Assembly (NCBI RefSeq): GCF_029639405.1
Contig: NZ_CP121274.1
Location: forward strand, 2,790,001 to 2,854,000
Direction: 5' to 3'
Length of the DNA: 64,000 bases
Origin: Microbacterium proteolyticum
GTDB taxonomy: Bacteria; Actinomycetota; Actinomycetes; Actinomycetales; Microbacteriaceae
Part shown: positions 44,728 through 56,166 of the stretch, piece after piece
Layout of the letters: each line of letters begins with the position of its first letter
Position numbering within the stretch: position 1 is the stretch's first letter
Position numbers and translations under genes: made by a program
Notes under the pieces: generated by a model
What the model was told of the DNA's origin: nothing
Seen by the model: only the letters and a program-made list of their open reading frames with translations
Databases searched by the model: none

Positions 44728-45642
44728 CTATCCGACGTCGGGGCGACGTGCGGCGAGGGCCACGACCTCGGCCGCAGCGCGCGCGACCTCGTCGTTGACG
44801 ACCCTGTAGTCGAACTCGTTCTGCGCGGCGAGTTCGGTGCGTGCGGTGCGGAGGCGGCGCGCCCGTTCCTCGGCATCCTCGGTCCCCCGGCCGACGAGGC
44901 GCTGGACGAGTTCGTCCCAGCTCGGCGGGAGCAGGAACACGAGCGTGGCGGACGGATCGGCCGCGCGCACCTGGCGGGCGCCCTGCAGATCGATCTCGAG
45001 CAGAGCCGTGCCACCGGCCGCCAGGACGCGGTCGATGGGCTCGCGGGGCGTGCCGTAGCGGTGGGCGTTGTGCACCGTGGCCCACTCCAGCAGCTCCCCC
45101 GCCGCGATGAGCCGATCGAACTCGGCGTCGTCGACGAAGTAGTAGTGCTCGCCGTCGACCTCGCCGGGGCGCGGCGCACGGGTCGTGGCCGAGACCGACA
45201 GGTGGATCTCGGGGAAGTGCTCCTTGATGTACGCCGCGACCGTGCCCTTGCCGACGGCGGTCGGACCGGCGAGCACCACGAGACGGCTGCGACCCTCGCG
45301 CGGACCCGGCTCGGGCCAGCGGGCGTCCAAGTAGTCGCGGAGCGCATCGCGCTGGCGCGAGCCGAGACCGCCGAGACGCTTCACCGGCGAGATCCCGAGG
45401 GAGGTCAGGATGCGGTCCCGCTTGCTCTCGCCGATCGCGGGGATCGCCGTGAGGAACTCGGTCACCCGCATGGCACCGGCCGCCGACAGCGGGTCGGCGA
45501 GTCCGCGACGCAGGAGCTCCTGCGGGGTGATCACGCGCGTGGAGACGTCGCGCTTGAGGGCGGCGCGTTCGCGGCGTGCGGCGACGGCGCGGCGGGAGGC
45601 CGCGGCCCGGTCGACTTCGGGGGGACGACGCGAGTCAGCCAT
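44728..45642 (-). CDS. gmk: mIHF integration host factor fused to guanylate kinase
   Basis: Predicted 304 residues. Residues about 14-106 match actinobacterial integration host factor mIHF ([13 protein letters not shown], then a helix-two-turn-helix with [28 protein letters not shown]). Residues about 118-300 are guanylate kinase with P-loop GPTAVGKGT (126-134), [21 protein letters not shown] and [12 protein letters not shown]. In Mycobacterium these are adjacent genes mihF and gmk. There is no start with RBS at the junction. ATG at 45642 has GGGAGG; it overlaps pyrF by 8 bp. Confidence 0.92.
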   Translation of the reverse strand: MADSRRPPEVDRAAASRRAVAARRERAALKRDVSTRVITPQELLRRGLADPLSAAGAMRVTEFLTAIPAIGESKRDRILTSLGISPVKRLGGLGSRQRDALRDYLDARWPEPGPREGRSRLVVLAGPTAVGKGTVAAYIKEHFPEIHLSVSATTRAPRPGEVDGEHYYFVDDAEFDRLIAAGELLEWATVHNAHRYGTPREPIDRVLAAGGTALLEIDLQGARQVRAADPSATLVFLLPPSWDELVQRLVGRGTEDAEERARRLRTARTELAAQNEFDYRVVNDEVARAAAEVVALAARRPDVG

Positions 45643-46495
45643 GCAGGGCCTCCCGGTACAGGTCGGCGCGCGTCTCGATGCGCTCCGCGAGCCGGGCCGG
45701 ACCGACGGCGAGCACGCTGCGGCTCTCGTTGGCGACGACGGCTTTGGCGACGTAGCCGAAGAGGCGGTGGAGGTCGGCGGGATCGGCACCCTGCGCCCCG
45801 AACCCCGGGGCGAGGATCGGCATGCCGGCCAGCGCGATGTCGCCCAGGCCGAAGGCCGCGCGATCGACGGTGGCGCCGACGACGACACCCACGGGGCCCA
45901 GGGCCCCGGGTGCGCCGATGTTCGCCTGGTTCACGTCGTGCGCCACGCGGGCGGCGACGTGCTCGTGGTCGCCCACGGCCAGCGCGTCGTCGACGACGGC
46001 GCTCTGCACCGCACGGGCCTCGGGGTTGCTCGTCGCGGTCAGCACGAACGCGCCCTTGCCGTGGTGCACCGCCAGCGACAGCGTCTCGCGCAGCGAGTCG
46101 GCGCCGAGGTAGGGCGTCAGGGTCACGGCATCCGCTTCCAGGGGCGATCCGGGCTCGAGCCAGGCGTGGGCGTAGCCCTCCATCGTGGTGCCGATGTCGC
46201 CGCGCTTGGCGTCGGCGATCACGATGAGTCCCGCGGCACGCGCCGCGGCCATCACGTCTTCGAGCGCGGCGAAGCCCTTCGAGCCATAGCGCTCGTAGAA
46301 CGCCACCTGCGGCTTCACGACGCCGACGCGTCCTGCGGCCGCCTCGACCACGCGGAGGCCGAAGGTGCGCGCGCCGTCCGGCGTGGCATCCAGCCCCCAC
46401 GCCGACAGCAGCGCGGCGTGGGGGTCGATGCCGACGCAGAGGGCGCCGTGGGTCTCGAGGGCTGTCGCCAGCCGCTGCCCGAACGTCTCGCTCAC
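45635..46495 (-). CDS. pyrF: orotidine-5'-phosphate decarboxylase, type 2
   Basis: Predicted 286 residues, the longer mycobacterial-type Pyr[14 protein letters not shown] holds the catalytic Asp-Lys-Asp array (Lys97). [14 protein letters not shown] and the C-terminal phosphate loop ([10 protein letters not shown]) fit. Last step of UMP synthesis. Start overlaps carB stop by 4 bp. Confidence 0.96.
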   Translation of the reverse strand: MSETFGQRLATALETHGALCVGIDPHAALLSAWGLDATPDGARTFGLRVVEAAAGRVGVVKPQVAFYERYGSKGFAALEDVMAAARAAGLIVIADAKRGDIGTTMEGYAHAWLEPGSPLEADAVTLTPYLGADSLRETLSLAVHHGKGAFVLTATSNPEARAVQSAVVDDALAVGDHEHVAARVAHDVNQANIGAPGALGPVGVVVGATVDRAAFGLGDIALAGMPILAPGFGAQGADPADLHRLFGYVAKAVVANESRSVLAVGPARLAERIETRADLYREALHG

Positions 46496-49400
46496 AGGCG
46501 ACCCGCGCGGTCGACGGCGTACTCCTGGAGGCTGCGGACCTCGAAGCCGTCCTTCATCGCGCCGAGGGCGCTCACGGCGGCGCCGAGCACGGCCATGGTC
46601 GTGAACAGTGCCTTGTCGGCGGCCACGGCTGCGGCGCGGATCTCGTATCCGTCGGCGCGTGCCGTGCCCCCGCTCGGGGTGTTGACGATCATGTCGATCT
46701 TGCCGTCGTTGATGAGGTCGACCACGTTCTGCTGACCGGAGCCCTGCGTCTCGGAGTACTTCTCGACGACCTGGACGCGGATGCCGTTGCGGGCGAGGAT
46801 CTCGGCCGTTCCCTCGGTGGCCATGAGCTCGAAGCCGAGCTCCTGCAGGCGGTGGGCGGGGAGGATCACCGCGCGCTTGTCGGCATCGGCGACGGAGATG
46901 AACACCGTGCCCGAGGTCGGCATACCGCCGTACGCGGCCTCCTGCGACTTCGCGAACGCCGTCGGGAAGTCGCGGTCGATGCCCATGACCTCGCCGGTCG
47001 AGCGCATCTCGGGTCCGAGCACCGAGTCCACGGTGCGGCCGTCGGCCGTGCGGAACCGCTTGAACGGCAGCACGGCCTCCTTGACGGCCACGGGCGCATC
47101 GAGCGGCACGCGCGAACCGTCGCTCTCGGGCAGCAGGCCCTCGGCGATCAGCTCGGCGACGGTGCTGCCCGCCATGATGCGGCTGGCTGCCTTGGCCAGC
47201 GGGATGCCGAGCGCCTTGGACACGAACGGCACGGTGCGGCTCGCGCGGGGGTTCGCCTCGATCACGTAGAGCACGCCGGCCGAGATCGCGAACTGCACGT
47301 TCAGGAGCCCTCGGACGCCGACGCCCTGCGCGATCGCGAGCGTGGCCTCGCGGACGCGGTCGACCTCGGTGCGTCCGAGGCTCACCGGCGGGAGGGTGCA
47401 GGACGAGTCGCCGGAGTGGATGCCGGCCTCCTCGAGGTGCTCCATGACCCCGCCGATGTACAGGTCGGTGCCGTCGTACAGCGCGTCGACGTCGAGCTCG
47501 ATCGCGTCGTCGAGGAAGCGGTCGACCAGGAGCGGGAGCCCGGGGCCGATGATGGCCTGGTCGGCGACGCGGACGAAGTAGTCGCGCAGCGCCTCGGTCG
47601 AGTACACGATCTCCATGCCGCGGCCGCCGAGCACGAAGCTCGGGCGCACCAGCACCGGGTAGCCGATCTCCTCGGCGACCGTGACCGCGCCCTCGACGTC
47701 GATCGCGGTGCCGTTGCGCGGGGCCACGAGGCCGGCGTCATCGAGCAGGCGCGAGAACAGCTCGCGCTCCTCGGCGAGATCGATCGCCTCGGGGCTGGTG
47801 CCGAGGATCGTGTATCCGGCGGCCTCGATGCCCTTGGCCAGGCCCAGCGGCGTCTGTCCGCCGAGCTGGCAGACGACGCCGAGGATCTCGCCGGAGCGGC
47901 TCTCGGCGTGGAGCACCTCGAGCACGTCCTCGAGCGTGAGGGGCTCGAAGTACAGGCGGTCGCTCGTGTCGTAGTCGGTCGACACGGTCTCGGGGTTGCA
48001 GTTGACCATGATCGTCTCGTACCCGGCATCCGACAGCGCGAACGACGCGTGCACGCACGAGTAGTCGAACTCGACGCCCTGGCCGATGCGGTTGGGGCCC
48101 GAACCGATGATGACGACCTTGGTGCGGTCGGACGGGGTGACCTCGGTCTCCCAGTCGTAGCTGGAGTAGTGGTACGGCGTGAGCGCCGGGAACTCCCCCG
48201 CGCATGTGTCGACCGTCTTGTACACCGGGCGCACGTCCAGCGCATACCGGATGCCGCGCACCTCGGCCTCGTCGAGCCCGCGGATCTGCGCGATCTGGGC
48301 GTCGCTGAAGCCGTGCTCCTTGGCGAGGCGGAGGGTGTCGGCATCCAGCTCGCCGGCCGCGCGGATGATCTCGGCGACCTCGTTGATCAGCACGATCTGG
48401 TCGATGAACCAGGGGTCCATCGCGGTCGCGTCGAACGCCTGCTCGGGCGTGGCGCCCAGGCGCAGCGCCTGCTGCAGCACGACGATGCGCCCGTCGGTCG
48501 GCGTCTTCGAGATCTCGAGGAGCTCCTCGACCGACCGCGACTCCTCGCCCCAGTGGAAGCTGGAGCCGCGCTTCTCGAGCGAGCGCAGCGCCTTCTGCAG
48601 CGCCGTGGTGTAGTTGCGGCCGATCGCCATCGCCTCGCCCACCGACTTCATGGTGGTGGTGAGGGTCGTGTCAGCGGCGGGGAACTTCTCGAAGTTGAAC
48701 CGCGGCACCTTCACCACGACGTAGTCGAGCGTGGGCTCGAAGCTCGCCGGGGTCACCTTGGTGATGTCGTTGGGGATCTCGTCGAGGCGGTAGCCGATCG
48801 CGAGCTTCGCGGCGATCTTCGCGATCGGGAAGCCCGTGGCCTTCGACGCGAGCGCCGACGAACGCGACACGCGCGGGTTCATCTCGATGACGATGATGCG
48901 CCCCGTGGCCGGGTCGACCGCGAACTGGATGTTGCAGCCACCGGTGTCGACGCCCACGGCGCGGATGATGTCGATGCCGATGTTGCGCATCTTCTGGTAC
49001 TCGCGGTCGGTGAGGGTCAGCGCCGGAGCGACGGTGATCGAGTCGCCGGTGTGCACACCCACGGGGTCGACGTTCTCGATCGAGCAGACCACCACGGTGT
49101 TGTCGTGGGTGTCGCGCATGAGCTCGAGCTCGTACTCCTTCCACCCGAGGATCGACTCCTCGAGCAGGACCTCGTGCGTCGGCGAGTCGTGGAGACCCGC
49201 GCCGCCGATGCGGCGGAGGTCGTTCTCGTCGTACGCGAAGCCCGATCCGAGGCCGCCCATGGTGAACGAGGGACGCACGACCAGCGGGTAGCCGAGCTTC
49301 TCGGCGCCGGCGAGCAGATCCTCCATCGAGTGGCAGATCACGGAGTCGGCGACGTCCGCGCCCGACTCGATGACGAGCTCCTTGAAGATCTGGCGGTCCT

Positions 49401-49779
49401 CGCCCTTGCGGATGGCGTCGACCTTCGCGCCGATGAGCTCCACCCCGTACTTGACCAGGATGCCGCGGTCGTGGAGGGCCATGGCCGCGTTCAGCGCCGT
49501 CTGGCCGCCGAGCGTGGGGAGGATGGCATCCGGCTTCTCCTTCGCGATGATCGTCTCGATCACCTCGGGGGTGATCGGCTCGATGTACGTCGCGTCGGCG
49601 AAGTCGGGGTCGGTCATGATCGTCGCCGGGTTGGAGTTGACGAGGATCACGCGCACGCCCTCCTCGCGGAGGACGCGGCACGCCTGGGTGCCGGAGTAGT
49701 CGAACTCGCAGGCCTGACCGATGACGATCGGGCCGGAGCCGATGACGAGGACGGAGCGGATGTCGTCGCGCTTAGGCAT
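46492..49779 (-). CDS. carB: carbamoyl-phosphate synthase large subunit
   Basis: Predicted 1095 residues. Two ATP-grasp halves are visible ([22 protein letters not shown] and [21 protein letters not shown]), with the oligomerisation region between ([17 protein letters not shown]) and a C-terminal MGS-like allosteric domain (about 950-1095). It makes carbamoyl phosphate for UMP and arginine. It overlaps carA by 8 bp. Confidence 0.97.
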   Translation of the reverse strand: MPKRDDIRSVLVIGSGPIVIGQACEFDYSGTQACRVLREEGVRVILVNSNPATIMTDPDFADATYIEPITPEVIETIIAKEKPDAILPTLGGQTALNAAMALHDRGILVKYGVELIGAKVDAIRKGEDRQIFKELVIESGADVADSVICHSMEDLLAGAEKLGYPLVVRPSFTMGGLGSGFAYDENDLRRIGGAGLHDSPTHEVLLEESILGWKEYELELMRDTHDNTVVVCSIENVDPVGVHTGDSITVAPALTLTDREYQKMRNIGIDIIRAVGVDTGGCNIQFAVDPATGRIIVIEMNPRVSRSSALASKATGFPIAKIAAKLAIGYRLDEIPNDITKVTPASFEPTLDYVVVKVPRFNFEKFPAADTTLTTTMKSVGEAMAIGRNYTTALQKALRSLEKRGSSFHWGEESRSVEELLEISKTPTDGRIVVLQQALRLGATPEQAFDATAMDPWFIDQIVLINEVAEIIRAAGELDADTLRLAKEHGFSDAQIAQIRGLDEAEVRGIRYALDVRPVYKTVDTCAGEFPALTPYHYSSYDWETEVTPSDRTKVVIIGSGPNRIGQGVEFDYSCVHASFALSDAGYETIMVNCNPETVSTDYDTSDRLYFEPLTLEDVLEVLHAESRSGEILGVVCQLGGQTPLGLAKGIEAAGYTILGTSPEAIDLAEERELFSRLLDDAGLVAPRNGTAIDVEGAVTVAEEIGYPVLVRPSFVLGGRGMEIVYSTEALRDYFVRVADQAIIGPGLPLLVDRFLDDAIELDVDALYDGTDLYIGGVMEHLEEAGIHSGDSSCTLPPVSLGRTEVDRVREATLAIAQGVGVRGLLNVQFAISAGVLYVIEANPRASRTVPFVSKALGIPLAKAASRIMAGSTVAELIAEGLLPESDGSRVPLDAPVAVKEAVLPFKRFRTADGRTVDSVLGPEMRSTGEVMGIDRDFPTAFAKSQEAAYGGMPTSGTVFISVADADKRAVILPAHRLQELGFELMATEGTAEILARNGIRVQVVEKYSETQGSGQQNVVDLINDGKIDMIVNTPSGGTARADGYEIRAAAVAADKALFTTMAVLGAAVSALGAMKDGFEVRSLQEYAVDRAGRL

Positions 49780-50944
49780 TCTTCTTCGTCTCCTGAGTTG
49801 CGAGCACCATGTCGCGGAAGCGGTCGAACAGGTAGTTGGCGTCGTGGGGTCCGGCGGCGGCCTCGGGGTGGTACTGCACGCTGAACGCCGGGATGTCGAG
49901 GGCGCGCAGACCCTCGACCACGTTGTCGTTGAGGCCGATGTGGCTCACCTCGACGCGGCCGTAGCCGTGGGGGCTGTCGACGACCGCGTCCAGCGGCGCC
50001 TCGACGGCGAAGCCGTGGTTCTGCGAGGTGATCTCGACGCGACCCGTGGTCTTGTCGAGCACCGGCTGGTTGATGCCGCGGTGACCGAACGGCAGTTTGT
50101 AGGTACCGAAGCCGAGGGCGCGGCCCAGCAGCTGGTTGCCGAAGCAGATGCCGAAGAAGGGCAGACCGTCGTCGAGCACGGCGCGCAGCAGCTCGACGTG
50201 CTGGTCGCTCGCGGCCGGGTCGCCGGGGCCGTTGGAGTAGAACGCCGCGACCGGCTCGATCGCGCGGATCTCGTCGATCGACGCGGACTGCGGGAAGACG
50301 TGCACGTCGAACCCGCGCGCGGCCAGGTTGTCGATCGTGGACTGCTTCACGCCCAGGTCGAGCACGGCGAGGTTGCCGATTCGCTCCCCCGTCGCCGGGG
50401 TGATCTCGACCTCGGTGACCGACACTTCGGCCGAGAGGTTCCGGCCGGCCATCCCGGGCGCGGCGAGCACGCGGCGCAGCTGCTCGTCCTCGTCGAGGTT
50501 CACCGCGTCGCCGGAGAAGACGCCGCCGCGCATGCTGCCGGAGGAACGGATGCGGCGCGTCAGCGCGCGGGTGTCGATGCCGGAGATGCCGACGATCCCG
50601 TCGTCTTCGAGCGCGTCGTCGAGGGAGCGGTTGGCGCGCCAGTTCGACACGACGCGCGAGGGGTCGCGCACGATGTAGCCGGCCACCCAGATGCGGCGGG
50701 ACTCGGGGTCTTCGTCGTTCACACCGGTGTTGCCGATGTGCGGAGCGGTCTGCAGCACGATCTGGCCGGCGTAGGACGGGTCGGTGAGCGTCTCCTGGTA
50801 CCCGGTCATGCCGGTGGCGAAGACGACCTCGCCGAAGGTCTCGCCGCGGGCGCCGTAGGCGCGGCCGGGGTAACGGGTGCCGTCTTCCAGCACCAGGACG
50901 GCGGGTTCGCGCGAGAGGCGCGGAGGGGAGATCAGGGCGGTCAT
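49772..50944 (-). CDS. carA: carbamoyl-phosphate synthase small (glutaminase) subunit
   Basis: Predicted 390 residues. The class I glutaminase elbow [16 protein letters not shown] holds the nucleophile Cys; [10 protein letters not shown] carries the catalytic His. The N-terminal CPSase domain starts [20 protein letters not shown]. It supplies ammonia to CarB. Start overlaps the upstream membrane protein gene by 4 bp. Confidence 0.97.
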   Translation of the reverse strand: MTALISPPRLSREPAVLVLEDGTRYPGRAYGARGETFGEVVFATGMTGYQETLTDPSYAGQIVLQTAPHIGNTGVNDEDPESRRIWVAGYIVRDPSRVVSNWRANRSLDDALEDDGIVGISGIDTRALTRRIRSSGSMRGGVFSGDAVNLDEDEQLRRVLAAPGMAGRNLSAEVSVTEVEITPATGERIGNLAVLDLGVKQSTIDNLAARGFDVHVFPQSASIDEIRAIEPVAAFYSNGPGDPAASDQHVELLRAVLDDGLPFFGICFGNQLLGRALGFGTYKLPFGHRGINQPVLDKTTGRVEITSQNHGFAVEAPLDAVVDSPHGYGRVEVSHIGLNDNVVEGLRALDIPAFSVQYHPEAAAGPHDANYLFDRFRDMVLATQETKKNA

Positions 50945-51441
50945 GCGTCGCTTCCTGTCGTGATGAGCGGACGGATGGCGTCGGCGAGGGATCGGGCCGA
51001 GGCATCCTGGGGTCGGAGGTAGGTGTCGACGACGGTGTCGTCGTCGATGCGCCAGCTGACGCGCGTCAGGCCGTCGCGCTCGACGACACGGTCGATGGCG
51101 ACCGTCGCCTGAGCCGCGTCGACGAGGCGGTCACGGGTGAGCGCGATGCGGGGCTGGCCCGGCAGGTCGAGGGCGATCCCGGCCGAGGTGACCGTGACGT
51201 CCACGCGGGAGCGGAACCCGAGGCCGCGGATCGCGAGGCGTTCGAGGGGCTCGCCGTGACGCGTGGTCGCGACGTAGAGCCCCGGGAACACGCCCGTCTC
51301 CACGGCGCCGTCGGGAAGCTCTCCCACCGGGGCGGAGTAGCGCGCATCGCGCCGCGTTCGTCGGAGCCACGCCACCGCGAGCACCGCGAGCAGGACCACG
51401 GCCACCGCGGCCACGATCAGCAGTGCACCTTCGCGGCTCAC
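50941..51441 (-). CDS. membrane protein of the pyr operon (Rv1382-like)
   Basis: Predicted 166 residues from a GTG. One N-terminal helix (about 7-27), a basic stop-transfer (RRTRRDAR), then a cytoplasmic beta-rich domain resembling a PH-like fold ([21 protein letters not shown]). A protein of this type sits between pyrC and carA in Mycobacterium (Rv1382). Function unknown. Translationally coupled on both sides (GTGA). Confidence 0.75.
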   Translation of the reverse strand: MSREGALLIVAAVAVVLLAVLAVAWLRRTRRDARYSAPVGELPDGAVETGVFPGLYVATTRHGEPLERLAIRGLGFRSRVDVTVTSAGIALDLPGQPRIALTRDRLVDAAQATVAIDRVVERDGLTRVSWRIDDDTVVDTYLRPQDASARSLADAIRPLITTGSDA

Positions 51442-52760
51442 GAGAGCACGCCCGGAGCATCGAGCACCGCACCGTCGACGACGGTGGGGATGCCGGAACG
51501 AACGGTCCAGCGGACCTCGCCGGGCAGCTCGCGGCCGAGGTACGGCGAGTTCTTGCTGCGTCCGCGGAGGTCGCCGAGCCCGAAGGTCCGCGCGGGGCGG
51601 GGGTCGTAGAGCGTGAAGCTCGCGGGCCGACCCGCCGTGAGCGGAGTGCCGTGCCCGTCGAGGCGGCCGATGCGGGCGGGCGTGCGCGACATCACGCGGG
51701 CGACGTCGCTCCACTCGAGGAGGCCGGTCGAGACCATGGCCTCGTGGACGACGCGCAGCGCGCTCTCGAGGCCCACCATGCCGTTCGCGGCGGCCGCCCA
51801 CTCGCACGACTTCGCCTCGGCGGGGTGCGGCGCGTGGTCGGTCGCGACGATGTCGATCGTGCCGTCCGCGAGACCCTCGCGCACCGCGAGCACGTCTTCC
51901 TCGCGGCGGAGCGGCGGGTTCACCTTGAAACGCGCGTCGTAGTCGCGTACGAGTTCGTCGGTCAGCAGCAGGTGGTGCGGGGTGACCTCGGCGGTGACGT
52001 TCACGCCGCGCTTCTTGGCCCAGCGGATGATGTCGACCGACCCCGCCGTCGACAGGTGGCACACGTGCAGGCGCGAGCCCACGTGCTCCGCGAGCAGCAC
52101 GTCGCGGGCGATGATCGACTCCTCGGCGACGGCCGGCCAGCCGGTGAGCCCGAGCTCCGCCGAGACGGCGCCCTCGTTCATCTGCGCGCCCTCGGTGAGT
52201 CGCGGGTCCTGCGCGTGCTGCGCGATCACGCCGTCGAAGGCCTTCACGTACTCCAGCGCCCGCCGCATGATGAGCGGGTCGAAGACGCAGAAGCCGTCGT
52301 CGCTGAAGACACGGACGCGGGCGCGCGAGTCGGCCATCGCGCCGAGCTCGGCGAGTCGCGCGCCCTTCTGCCCCACCGTGACCGCACCGATCGGCTGCAC
52401 GTGCACGAAGCCCGCGGCCTCGCCGAGCGCGAGCTCCTGCTCGACGACGCCGGCGGTGTCGGCGACCGGCGAGGTGTTCGGCATCGCGAAGACGGTCGTG
52501 AAGCCGCCGGCCGCCGCGGAGCGGGAGCCGGTGGCCACGGTCTCGGAGGCTTCGTACCCGGGCTCGCGCAGATGCACGTGCAGGTCGACGAGTCCGGGCA
52601 AGGCGATGAGGCCGTCGGCATCCACGACCGTGGCACCGGCGTGCGAGAGTCCGGTGCCCGTCTCGGCGATCACGCCGTCGCGGACGAGCAGGTCGGTGGC
52701 ATCCTGACCCTCGATCCGCGCGCCGCGCACCAGCAGGGTGTGGGAGGGGGCGTGGCTCAT
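51438..52760 (-). CDS. pyrC: dihydroorotase, class I
   Basis: Predicted 440 residues. Metal motif [12 protein letters not shown] (His61, His63), then [16 protein letters not shown], and ATDHAPH for the further ligand and catalytic Asp. It cyclises carbamoyl aspartate. Overlaps pyrB by 4 bp and the next gene by 4 bp. Confidence 0.97.
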   Translation of the reverse strand: MSHAPSHTLLVRGARIEGQDATDLLVRDGVIAETGTGLSHAGATVVDADGLIALPGLVDLHVHLREPGYEASETVATGSRSAAAGGFTTVFAMPNTSPVADTAGVVEQELALGEAAGFVHVQPIGAVTVGQKGARLAELGAMADSRARVRVFSDDGFCVFDPLIMRRALEYVKAFDGVIAQHAQDPRLTEGAQMNEGAVSAELGLTGWPAVAEESIIARDVLLAEHVGSRLHVCHLSTAGSVDIIRWAKKRGVNVTAEVTPHHLLLTDELVRDYDARFKVNPPLRREEDVLAVREGLADGTIDIVATDHAPHPAEAKSCEWAAAANGMVGLESALRVVHEAMVSTGLLEWSDVARVMSRTPARIGRLDGHGTPLTAGRPASFTLYDPRPARTFGLGDLRGRSKNSPYLGRELPGEVRWTVRSGIPTVVDGAVLDAPGVLS

Positions 52761-53725
52761 CGAAGGTCCTCTTTCTCGGAGTCGGTCCGCGCGCCCGCCA
52801 GCAGCAGGTACAGCACGGCCATGCGCACGGAGACGCCGTTCGCCACTTGCTCGAGAACCGTCGAGCGCGGCGAGTCGGCGGCTTCGGCGGAGATCTCCAG
52901 GCCGCGATTCATCGGGCCCGGGTGTAGAACGATGCTACCGTCCGGCAGCGCGTCCAAGCGCCGCGCGTCGAGGCCGTAGCGGCGGGAATACTCCCGTTCA
53001 GTCGGGAAATACGCGGCATTCATGCGTTCGAGCTGGATGCGGAGCATCATGAGCGCGTCGGGACCCGCGGCGATCGCGCGGTCCAGGTCGTAATCCACCT
53101 CGACGGGCCACCCGCTGACGTCCTGCGGCACGAGCGTCGGCGGCGCGACAAGGGTGACGTGCGCGCCCAGGGTGTGCAGCAGCCACACGTTCGAGCGTGC
53201 GACGCGCGAGTGCAGCACGTCACCGACGATCGTCACCCGGATGCCGTCGAGCCCGCGCCCGCGGCTGTCCGCGCCGAACAGGCGCTTGCGGATGGTGAAC
53301 GCGTCCAGCAGCGCCTGCGTGGGGTGGGCGTGCGTGCCGTCCCCGGCGTTCACCACTCCCGCGGTGATCCACCCGGACGTGGCGAGGGTCCGCGGGGCAC
53401 CGGAGGCGCCGTGGCGGATGACCACGGCATCCGCCCCCATCGCCTGCAGAGTCTGCGCGGTGTCCTGCAGCGACTCGCCCTTGCTGACGCTCGAGCCCTT
53501 CGCCGAGAAGTTGATGACGTCGGCGGAGAGGCGCTTCGCTGCCGCCTCGAACGAGATGCGCGTGCGGGTGGAGTCCTCGAAGAAGAGGTTCACGACTGTC
53601 TTGCCGCGGAGCGTCGGGAGCTTCTTGACCTCTCGCCGCTGCGTGTCGGCCATGTCTTCGGCGACGTCGAGGATCTCGAGCGCCTCCGCGCGGGTGAGGT
53701 CGCGCGTATCGAGCAGGTGCCTCAT
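52757..53725 (-). CDS. pyrB: aspartate carbamoyltransferase catalytic subunit
   Basis: Predicted 322 residues. The carbamoyl-phosphate loop STRTR is at 52-56 in [14 protein letters not shown]; the second-domain [10 protein letters not shown] motif and [11 protein letters not shown] loop are intact. Committed step of pyrimidine synthesis. It overlaps pyrR by 4 bp. No pyrI regulatory subunit is present, as usual in actinobacteria. Confidence 0.97.
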   Translation of the reverse strand: MRHLLDTRDLTRAEALEILDVAEDMADTQRREVKKLPTLRGKTVVNLFFEDSTRTRISFEAAAKRLSADVINFSAKGSSVSKGESLQDTAQTLQAMGADAVVIRHGASGAPRTLATSGWITAGVVNAGDGTHAHPTQALLDAFTIRKRLFGADSRGRGLDGIRVTIVGDVLHSRVARSNVWLLHTLGAHVTLVAPPTLVPQDVSGWPVEVDYDLDRAIAAGPDALMMLRIQLERMNAAYFPTEREYSRRYGLDARRLDALPDGSIVLHPGPMNRGLEISAEAADSPRSTVLEQVANGVSVRMAVLYLLLAGARTDSEKEDLR

Positions 53726-54252
53726 GACTCGATCGTCACCTCTTCGATGCCGTCGACCTCGGCGAGGCGCACGTTCACGCGCTCGTCGCGGGCCGACGGG
53801 AGGTTCTTGCCCACGAAGTCGGGGCGGATCGGCAGCTCGCGGTGGCCGCGATCGATGAGTGTCGCGAGCCGCACGGCGGCGGGGCGCCCGATGTCCTGCA
53901 GGGCGTCGAGGGCGGCGCGGATGCTGCGACCGGAGAACAGCACGTCGTCGATCAGCACGACGACTTTGCCGTCGATGCCGCCCGCGGGGATGCGGGTCGT
54001 CTGGGGCGCGCGCGTCGGATTGCGGTGCAGATCGTCGCGGTACATGGTGACGTCGAGGGCGCCGACCGGAACGGCTGCTCCCCCGAACTCGCTGATCAGC
54101 GGGGCGATGCGCTCGGCGAGGGTGACACCGCGGGTCGGGATCCCGAGGAGGACGAGTCCTTCCGGTCCCTTATTGGACTCCAGGATCTCGTGCGAGATTC
54201 GCGTCAAAGCGCGGGCGATGTCGGCATCGTGCATGACGGTGCGCGTACTCAT
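53722..54252 (-). CDS. pyrR: bifunctional PyrR regulator/uracil phosphoribosyltransferase
   Basis: Predicted 176 residues. The PRPP motif [18 protein letters not shown] (about 98-114) and [15 protein letters not shown] are PyrR hallmarks. With UMP bound it binds leader RNA and represses the pyr genes. ATG at 54252 is set by AAGGGAG, which itself is part of a PyrR-binding loop. First gene of the eight-gene pyr operon. Confidence 0.96.
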   Translation of the reverse strand: MSTRTVMHDADIARALTRISHEILESNKGPEGLVLLGIPTRGVTLAERIAPLISEFGGAAVPVGALDVTMYRDDLHRNPTRAPQTTRIPAGGIDGKVVVLIDDVLFSGRSIRAALDALQDIGRPAAVRLATLIDRGHRELPIRPDFVGKNLPSARDERVNVRLAEVDGIEEVTIES

Positions 54253-54258
54253 CCGCCG

Positions 54259-54283
54259 CTCCCTTCTCCGCCTCACGGGACGG
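54259..54283 (-). promoter_or_regulatory. PyrR-binding loop overlapping the pyrR RBS
   Basis: The minus-strand leader reads GTCCCGTGAGGC, four bases, then GAAGGGAG, matching the PyrR RNA consensus (GUCC...GAGAGGC...GAAGG) known from Bacillus. AAGGGAG is also the pyrR ribosome binding site, seven bases before the ATG, so PyrR-UMP binding should block translation as shown for Mycobacterium smegmatis. Confidence 0.75.
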
Positions 54284-54311
54284 GGTTAAAGGTTGCCGTG
54301 GTTCTGACTCG

Positions 54312-54317
54312 AGTGTA
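54312..54317 (-). promoter_or_regulatory. candidate pyr operon -10 TACACT
   Basis: TACACT on the minus strand would start a leader of about 50 nt that contains the PyrR-binding loop and little else. No good -35 is visible. Confidence 0.4.
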
Positions 54318-54500
54318 GCGGGTGTGGATGACGGACGCCGGGCGCCCCCTGCTGTGCAGGAGGGGTTGAGTCGGCTCGGCGGTGGTGCGCCGGGCGGGAC
54401 GGGAGGAGATTCGGCGGGCGGAGGAGGGATGCCGCGGATGTGGTCCTCCCCCGGCGGAGTCTCCTCCGCTCGCGTCTGAGTTGACCGCGGGCCGCGGCGC

Positions 54501-56078
54501 TCAGCCCGCGGCGACCTCGGCGGCGGCGGCCGCGGCGCGCTCGCCGCTCGGCGTCGAACGGATCGGGTGACCCGTCGTCGTCAGGCAGCGGCCGGAGGCG
54601 AGGTCCCACTTCCAGTCGTGCAGCGAGCAGGTGAGGACGCCGTCCTCGATCTTGCCGGTCTTGGTGAGGTCGGCACGCAGGTGCGGGCACCGGCGCTGGA
54701 CGGTCCAGCCGTCGATCTCGGCATCCTCGGTCTGGTCGGACTGCTCGGCGTACCAGTTCTCGACGTACTCGATGCGGTCGCGCGACAGGCACTTCAGGAA
54801 CGTCGTGAGGAACTCGTTGAACTTGCCCGAACGGCCCACCTCGAACTGCATCGACAGGAAGATCGAGTTCGACCAGTCGATCTCGTGATCACGGATGTTC
54901 GTCGACACGAGGTCGGCGGGGATCGTGTACCAGTAGATGCACTCCTCGCCGGCGTACTCGCGGAGCTTCGCCTTCGGGAAGTCCACGACCATGTCGAGCT
55001 CGCCGATACGGAAGCGCACCACGCCGCCCACGCCGTTGCGGATCGTGCGGGCGCGACGCAGCAGCGGCTCCCACCACTCCTTCAGCGCCGCGAGCATCTC
55101 GGCCGGCGGGATGATCTCGGCGCGGGATGCCTCTTCCGCCTGGATCTCGGCCTGGCGGCTGTCGCGCTGCTCGGCGAGGTAGTCCCACTTGTCGCCGAAG
55201 ATCCGGTCGATCTCGGCATCCGTGTACAGGGTCTGGGTCACGGTGACGTCGGATCCCCGCACCTCGACCTCGGTGCCGGGGAGGAACAGGTACCCGTTCT
55301 GCTCGGGCCGCTGCTCCTTCATGTGCGCGAGGAACTCGCGCTGGTCCGTGAAGATCGAGTCGTTGTCGAGGCCAGTGCCGTTGTAGCGGAACAGCGCCTC
55401 GCGCAGGAACATCGGCGGACCCGCCATGGGGAAGACGTGGGCGGCATCCACCTTCTCGATGTAGTACATCGCGCGCTTGTTCTGCGCGTCGCGCTTGAGC
55501 TGCGCGAAGTTCTGCTTGGCGTCCTGGGGCAGGTCGTAGACCATGGGCCACCAGATCGCGCCCGAGACCTGGGTGAAGTACGCGTCGGGCTTGCCGAAGT
55601 CGAAGAGCTTCTCGAGGTCGAGGGGATGCGAGTCGTTCTGGTTCAGGATGGATGCCGTGCCGTCATCGACCGACAGCGAGGAGTCGCCGATGGGGCCGTC
55701 CGAGGGGGCGCGGAGCGGGGTGACCATGAGCTTCAGGTCGCCGAACTGCAGCGGAACCCCCGCCTCGGTGCGGACGAGGTTCGTGTAGCCGAGGGCGATC
55801 AGGTCCTGCTCGAGGTCATCGGTCGGGTACTCGGGGAGCAGGACCCGGATGTCCTTCGAGACGTAGCGCTCGAGCATCGCCGGGTCGAAGTGATCGCGGT
55901 GGCGGTGCGAGATGTAGAGGAAGTCGGCCCTGCCGAAGCGCTCCCAGTCGAGCGCGCGGTTGTCGGGGAACGGGAACCACGAGCCGAAGAAGCTCGGACC
56001 GATCACGGGGTCGCAGAGGATGCTGCCGCCCGCGGTCTCGATGAACATTCCCGCGTGGCCGAGGCCGGTGATCTTCAT
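54501..56078 (-). CDS. metallo-beta-lactamase-fold protein with C-terminal Rieske domain
   Basis: Predicted 525 residues. Residues about 1-220 are an MBL fold of the UlaG/CMAH-like type: ITGLGHAGMFIE and the metal motif SHRHRDHFDP. A middle region (about 230-440) binds no known cofactor. The C-terminal Rieske site is CPH (Cys464, His466) plus CSLH (Cys484, His487) with the DWKWDLASGRCL loop, for a 2Fe-2S cluster. It recalls CMP-Neu5Ac hydroxylase, which has the domains in the opposite order. It may be an iron-dependent oxygenase or hydrolase; substrate unknown. It lies 88 bp after the SNF2 gene. Confidence 0.85.
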   Translation of the reverse strand: MKITGLGHAGMFIETAGGSILCDPVIGPSFFGSWFPFPDNRALDWERFGRADFLYISHRHRDHFDPAMLERYVSKDIRVLLPEYPTDDLEQDLIALGYTNLVRTEAGVPLQFGDLKLMVTPLRAPSDGPIGDSSLSVDDGTASILNQNDSHPLDLEKLFDFGKPDAYFTQVSGAIWWPMVYDLPQDAKQNFAQLKRDAQNKRAMYYIEKVDAAHVFPMAGPPMFLREALFRYNGTGLDNDSIFTDQREFLAHMKEQRPEQNGYLFLPGTEVEVRGSDVTVTQTLYTDAEIDRIFGDKWDYLAEQRDSRQAEIQAEEASRAEIIPPAEMLAALKEWWEPLLRRARTIRNGVGGVVRFRIGELDMVVDFPKAKLREYAGEECIYWYTIPADLVSTNIRDHEIDWSNSIFLSMQFEVGRSGKFNEFLTTFLKCLSRDRIEYVENWYAEQSDQTEDAEIDGWTVQRRCPHLRADLTKTGKIEDGVLTCSLHDWKWDLASGRCLTTTGHPIRSTPSGERAAAAAAEVAAG

Positions 56079-56166
56079 ATCGCTCCTGTCCGTGAGAACC
56101 CGTCGAGTCTACGCGGGGGTGACTGTGCACACGGTGGGCACAAGGTCCCGCGTCCCCGCGCCCGCC

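Noticed and set aside
46852..49884. 1010-codon + strand frame antisense to carB
   Set aside because: Shadow of a high-GC gene; composition is antisense-like and carB is unambiguous.
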